From JAQBYK01 sp964499425 (GTDB lineage: Bacteria > Patescibacteriota > Gracilibacteria > UBA1369 > LOWO2-01-FULL-3): DNA of 17,474 nt. The position numbers were made by a program, and so were the translations under genes. Of the stretch, positions 14,326-17,474 are shown one piece after another. Under the pieces are notes generated by a model. That model did no database searches, was not told the origin of the DNA, and worked only from the letters and a program-made list of their open reading frames with translations. Position 1 is the first letter of the stretch. Every line of letters starts with the position of its first letter. The stretch is taken from positions 1-17,474 of the forward strand of contig CAZCLD010000026.1 of NCBI GenBank assembly GCA_964499425.1. Reading direction: 5' to 3'.

Positions 14326-17300
14326 GTACCTCTAGGAGTTTCCGTAATCTCCAATTTCCAGCCTCTGTGTCTCTCAGCATCAATAGACGCCTTTGCTTCT
14401 CTCGCTTGCCTTCTAGTAGCATATTCAAGTGCGCCACGATTTCTGTCTAACACCATTCTTTCTGCAACCATTATATCCAGCGATTTCTTCGCTACATCCC
14501 TTGCTGTCCCTTCTGGCATTGCTATAACCTGTTCATATGCTTCTTTAATTGTGACTTTTTCCCCATTGTGCAAAATCTTCATCTTCACCTTAATTTTCAC
14601 CAACTTCCCAGCTATCATAATTTTAACTGGAAGGATTGGTGCACCTGAATCTCTAACAGTTTCAGCTCTTCCTGCCTCTCTTACTCTCTCACGTGCACGT
14701 CCAGCCCTCGCCTCACCTTCGTGTCGACTCGTTCGAACAGTACCAGCAACTATCTCCGGATTGTAGGCAACCGTAGTTCTTCTTGGTCCCTCAATCGGCG
14801 TAGTAGTTGGTGGAGGCTCAGTCATCCTAGGAGGACGTACTGGTTCCGGAACCCTTACAGGTTCCCCACTCCCACCACGCACCCTACCTCCTTCTGCATC
14901 TCTATAGTAACCTTCGCGATCTCTATAATAACCTTCGTGATCCCTTCCATAAGGCTCTCTCGTTGAGTCATATATAACACCTTGCTGCCTTACTTTCCTC
15001 CAGGTTCTAAGACCAAGAACTACAGCAGCCTCATGTGTCCACCTTTTCCATGGATCTGTCTCCATCATCGCCTCTGCCTCAGTAGTCGACATACCAGCTT
15101 TTCCACCAGTCATATGATCCAGCTGTATCATTCCCCACTGCTCAGCATCAGCAAAATAATGTAAACCGGCAACTTCAGCAGCAATTTCTGTACTACCTAC
15201 CGCCACTGTACCCAATCTACCTGTGCGAGAAATTCTATCTCCAGTTCTTCCTAACCAGTTACTCAATCTACCCAATCTAACACGATCAATTATACGAGTA
15301 GAGCCACCAGCAACATTTCTTGCTGCAGCAGTTTCACCTCTTAAGAACTGTTGAGTTTTACCTAACACTCCGAACATAAGGGCCATAGAACCAATTTGCA
15401 TCGCACCATCAGCTGAAAATGGATCCACAACGTGACCATGCAACATAGCCTGACCCTCTACAAAGGCACCACCATGTAATACATTTTGTGTCACTCTAGA
15501 ATGCCAACTAGCACCATCGGCTACATATCCGGCTACTCTTGACGAAGCTCTTCCTACTGCTGTTGCTCCTCGAGTTCTTCCAAGCCAAGTAGTTGCCGTT
15601 CTAGCTCGAAGAGCTGAACCAGCACGCCACCCTGTTCGTTGCAAAGAAAAAGCTCTACTACCTCTTATAGTTCTTGATCCTGCAGATCCAATACGCGCAA
15701 CACCAGCAGCTCCAGCGATAAACCCACCAATACCCGCCGTAGCAGCCTCGATAATAATAATTTCTCCAACAGTCCATGCAATTGAAGCAGCAAAATCAGC
15801 GTTCTCCGCCGACATATTAAACCAACCAAGACCATTGAGATCGTTTAGCTCAGCTAAAAGATGCCTTTCAAAATCACTACCCATATGACTCTTTGCTTTC
15901 TCTGCTAATTCACCATAGAATTTGCGTATAGCTTCTTCTTCAATCTCATTTTGAGTCAAATTATCAACAAGTCTCGCAAAATCTGCCGGCTTGGTATTAT
16001 ACATTACAAACAAAGGATCAGCCGCGTTAATTGCTCCTAATCTCTTAGCTTCAGCCTCAAGTCGAAGTTTGTGTTGAGCTCTCAGTTTTGTTCTTTTTTC
16101 GCGGTCCACTTCCTTTATCAACTCATTAATCCTTATTGTTCTTTGTGGATCTTTTGCTTCCTTTAGACCATCCATCTTATCTCCGATAACTTCCAAAATA
16201 AGATCCCTTGCTTCGTTGTAGTGGCTATTATCAATAGCATTTTTGATTTCCATCAATCTCAATTTTTCCAGGCCACCTAATTTTGCTACTTTCGCTGCAC
16301 TATCTATTAAATATGGGGACTTAAACACTTTTTCTGAAGCACCTACAAGACCACCATCCTCATATCCAAATACATATTTATCCTTTTGCATATCGATATC
16401 TCCCATCTCCTCGGAATGTTTCTGATAATTATCGAAAAGTCTTATTTCGTTTTTGAAATCAACAAATCCAGGAGACGGTGGAGCACCTGCAGGCTGAGGG
16501 ATTCTTCCGCCTGATTTCTTTACCAGTTCATAATAATATTTAACAGGATTATTAATCGTAATTTTAGGGTTTTGGGCATCAATCGGATACTGGTACCTAA
16601 TCAAGTAAAGTATCGCTTCATAAACCTCCATCGAAGAAAAATAAACCTCGTAATCTCTATCTTGCCAATGCGAAGCACCTTCGTTATTTAATGATTTTAT
16701 CTTCTCCGACGGTTTCAAAGCCATAAATTCTTTCAAATTCTCATGACTATTAAAAGTCGCCCTCAAAGTCCTCATTCCTGTTTCGACCATATCTGCTGCT
16801 ATTGCCTGTTTCATTGTCAATTCAATCGATTTCAAATTAATCTTGGCAATTTCCTGAAGCTCTACAGGCAGTTTGGTCATATCCATATCTTTCAAAGTCC
16901 TATAAGCATTTTCCCTCATTTCCTGAGGGTTCGTTGCAGTTGGCTGACTCATCTCAAACAAATCCTTTTGAGCCTGCCAGAAGCCTTTTTCCTCAGGAGT
17001 CGCTGCAGTTCTTAGACTTTCATCTAAACTGGCCACATATGCATCTCGATGATGATCTCTTTCATCTGCAATCGCATACTGAATAGCTATCTGGGCTTGA
17101 ACAACATCTGCAGGAGTACCTTTTTTAAGAAGTTCCTTCATGAATCCGTCCAAAAAGGCTGCGCGATGCGCAGGAGGTACAGCCTCAACACCATCAAGTA
17201 AGCCATTGGTTCCCAGAGCTTTATAATTCTCAACAGCATCAGTAATATGTGAGGTCAGCGTTTCCTCTAGATTTTCATCCCACTGCATATTATCTACAAC

Positions 17301-17474
17301 TGCAATCCTAGCTCTAGGCCTCTTACTTGAAACAACTGTTGCCTTAGGCTTTGTTTTTAGTACAGGTTTAGGCCTTACTGGCGGTTTTGGCGGTGGCGGA
17401 TCCGGTGGTTTTGGCGGATCCGGTGGTTTTGGCGGATCCGGTGGTTTTGGCGGTTGTTTAGGTATAGGAGGTTT
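14295..17474 (-). CDS. Large unrecognised protein with proline-rich repeats, hydrophobic segments and Tyr-rich repeats; N-terminus outside window
   Basis: The frame is open from the right edge to a TGA at 14295-14297 and gives at least 1059 residues. The Met at 17288 is internal: the 62 codons before it are open and encode a Pro/Lys-rich segment with PPKPPD repeats. Reading inward, a mostly helical, charged region (about 15820-17288) precedes two hydrophobic stretches. One is IAWTVGEIIIIEAATAGIGG and its continuation (about 15690-15782), the other MQIGSMALMFGVLG (about 15360-15401); between and after them the protein is Gly/Arg/Ala-rich. Then come Tyr-rich heptapeptide repeats (14900-14962), a Pro/Thr/Arg-rich linker and a basic helical C-terminus ending SRKKKA. 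No known domain is recognised. A membrane-inserting or secreted architectural protein is possible but unproven. It is the first visible gene of a three-gene minus-strand cluster. Confidence 0.85.
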   Translation of the reverse strand, partial: KPPIPKQPPKPPDPPKPPDPPKPPDPPPPKPPVRPKPVLKTKPKATVVSSKRPRARIAVVDNMQWDENLEETLTSHITDAVENYKALGTNGLLDGVEAVPPAHRAAFLDGFMKELLKKGTPADVVQAQIAIQYAIADERDHHRDAYVASLDESLRTAATPEEKGFWQAQKDLFEMSQPTATNPQEMRENAYRTLKDMDMTKLPVELQEIAKINLKSIELTMKQAIAADMVETGMRTLRATFNSHENLKEFMALKPSEKIKSLNNEGASHWQDRDYEVYFSSMEVYEAILYLIRYQYPIDAQNPKITINNPVKYYYELVKKSGGRIPQPAGAPPSPGFVDFKNEIRLFDNYQKHSEEMGDIDMQKDKYVFGYEDGGLVGASEKVFKSPYLIDSAAKVAKLGGLEKLRLMEIKNAIDNSHYNEARDLILEVIGDKMDGLKEAKDPQRTIRINELIKEVDREKRTKLRAQHKLRLEAEAKRLGAINAADPLFVMYNTKPADFARLVDNLTQNEIEEEAIRKFYGELAEKAKSHMGSDFERHLLAELNDLNGLGWFNMSAENADFAASIAWTVGEIIIIEAATAGIGGFIAGAAGVARIGSAGSRTIRGSRAFSLQRTGWRAGSALRARTATTWLGRTRGATAVGRASSRVAGYVADGASWHSRVTQNVLHGGAFVEGQAMLHGHVVDPFSADGAMQIGSMALMFGVLGKTQQFLRGETAAARNVAGGSTRIIDRVRLGRLSNWLGRTGDRISRTGRLGTVAVGSTEIAAEVAGLHYFADAEQWGMIQLDHMTGGKAGMSTTEAEAMMETDPWKRWTHEAAVVLGLRTWRKVRQQGVIYDSTREPYGRDHEGYYRDREGYYRDAEGGRVRGGSGEPVRVPEPVRPPRMTEPPPTTTPIEGPRRTTVAYNPEIVAGTVRTSRHEGEARAGRARERVREAGRAETVRDSGAPILPVKIMIAGKLVKIKVKMKILHNGEKVTIKEAYEQVIAMPEGTARDVAKKSLDIMVAERMVLDRNRGALEYATRRQAREAKASIDAERHRGWKLEITETPRGTWQVSRKKKA
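14301..14309 (-). other. A9 homopolymer (coding strand) in a -1 gene overlap; possible slippage site
   Basis: On the coding strand nine A residues follow AGG and precede GCC TGA, the last codons of the large upstream gene. The downstream 626-residue frame is already open here in the -1 phase. A one-base backward slip of the ribosome on A AAA AAA, or transcriptional slippage, would join the two frames. Whether it happens is not shown by sequence alone. Confidence 0.4.
14900..14962 (-). repeat. 21-nt tandem repeats encoding EGYYRD-type heptapeptides
   Basis: Two near-identical 21-nt units (14900-14920 and 14921-14941, two mismatches) and a diverged third (14942-14962) encode EPYGRDH, EGYYRDR and EGYYRDA in a row within the large protein gene. 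They form a short Tyr/Arg/Asp-rich low-complexity segment. Confidence 0.85.
17398..17451 (-). repeat. Three perfect 18-nt tandem copies encoding PPKPPD
   Basis: Units at 17398-17415, 17416-17433 and 17434-17451 are identical, each with a GGATCC. They encode a proline-rich segment of the large protein, flanked on both sides by further Pro/Lys-rich sequence running to the window edge. Confidence 0.93.

Noticed and set aside
13867..14766. A 299-codon plus-strand open frame opposite the minus-strand cluster
   Set aside because: Its Cys/Ser/Arg-rich, repeat-laden translation is what antisense reading of Arg/Pro/Glu-rich codons gives, it spans the junction of two better genes, and it has no recognisable motif.
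17398..17451. The 18-nt tandem repeats as a CRISPR array or origin iterons
   Set aside because: There are no spacers, the units are contiguous and in frame, and they encode a simple proline-rich peptide repeat.
1..17474. TGA read as glycine (Gracilibacteria/Absconditabacteria code)
   Set aside because: Clear genes end at TGA (the epimerase-like gene at 2924-2926 and the large gene at 14295-14297) and no in-frame TGA is needed inside any conserved protein.
1..17474. A Bacteroidetes origin, suggested by ThrA/ThrC resemblance and lack of SD sites
   Set aside because: The visible promoters have TTGACG/TATAAG- and TACAAT-type boxes rather than the Bacteroidetes -33/-7 consensus. Without marker genes neither origin can be proved.

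Overview
The window is 17.5 kb of gene-dense, rather A/T-rich bacterial DNA with eleven protein genes and almost no intergenic space. There are no RNA genes, insertion sequences or CRISPR. TAA, TAG and TGA all end genes, so the standard bacterial code fits. Hardly any start has a Shine-Dalgarno sequence. The three promoters I can read look like ordinary sigma-70 promoters, and two place the predicted transcription start on the ATG itself (leaderless). Sigma-70-like boxes argue against Bacteroidetes. The compact layout, lack of SD sites and large unrecognised proteins would suit an uncultured lineage such as Patescibacteria/CPR (perhaps a biosynthetically richer group like Peregrinibacteria), but this is a weak inference without marker genes.

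Region A (1-3828, plus strand) is a tight operon for cell-surface glycan synthesis. It holds a sugar-nucleotide epimerase/dehydratase (5' end outside the window), a membrane-anchored GT2 glycosyltransferase of the polyprenyl-phosphate-sugar synthase type, a UDP-GlcNAc 2-epimerase-like enzyme and a polytopic flippase-like protein. A GT-C type membrane glycosyltransferase (4619-6196) probably belongs to the same theme and would use lipid-linked sugars on the outer face of the membrane. Between them, on the minus strand, is a VIT1/CCC1-family iron/manganese transporter (3808-4527). It is divergent from the GT-C gene, and the two leaderless promoters lie back to back in a 91-nt gap.

Region B (6225-11469, plus strand) is a threonine operon behind a near-consensus promoter: fused aspartokinase-homoserine dehydrogenase (thrA), an FkbM-type methyltransferase, and threonine synthase (thrC). 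No recognisable homoserine kinase (thrB) is present. The ThrA protein carries an extra C-terminal domain of about 210 residues that is a shikimate-kinase-like P-loop kinase in which shikimate-binding positions are changed. The best hypothesis is that this domain is the missing homoserine kinase, which would make one polypeptide with aspartokinase, homoserine dehydrogenase and homoserine kinase activities feeding ThrC.

Region C (11458-17474, minus strand) holds three unrecognised genes, read from the right edge leftwards. First is a protein of more than 1059 residues with proline-rich repeats, two hydrophobic stretches and tyrosine-rich repeats (its N-terminus lies outside the window). Next is an Arg/Pro-rich protein with a divergent GT-A/GT2 glycosyltransferase-like domain. 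Last is a protein with a His...Gly-Gly-Cys pattern typical of clan CD (caspase/gingipain/toxin-autoprotease) cysteine peptidases. The first two overlap at an A9 run that could allow a -1 slip joining them. The set recalls in outline the parts of large glucosylating toxins, but this is speculative.
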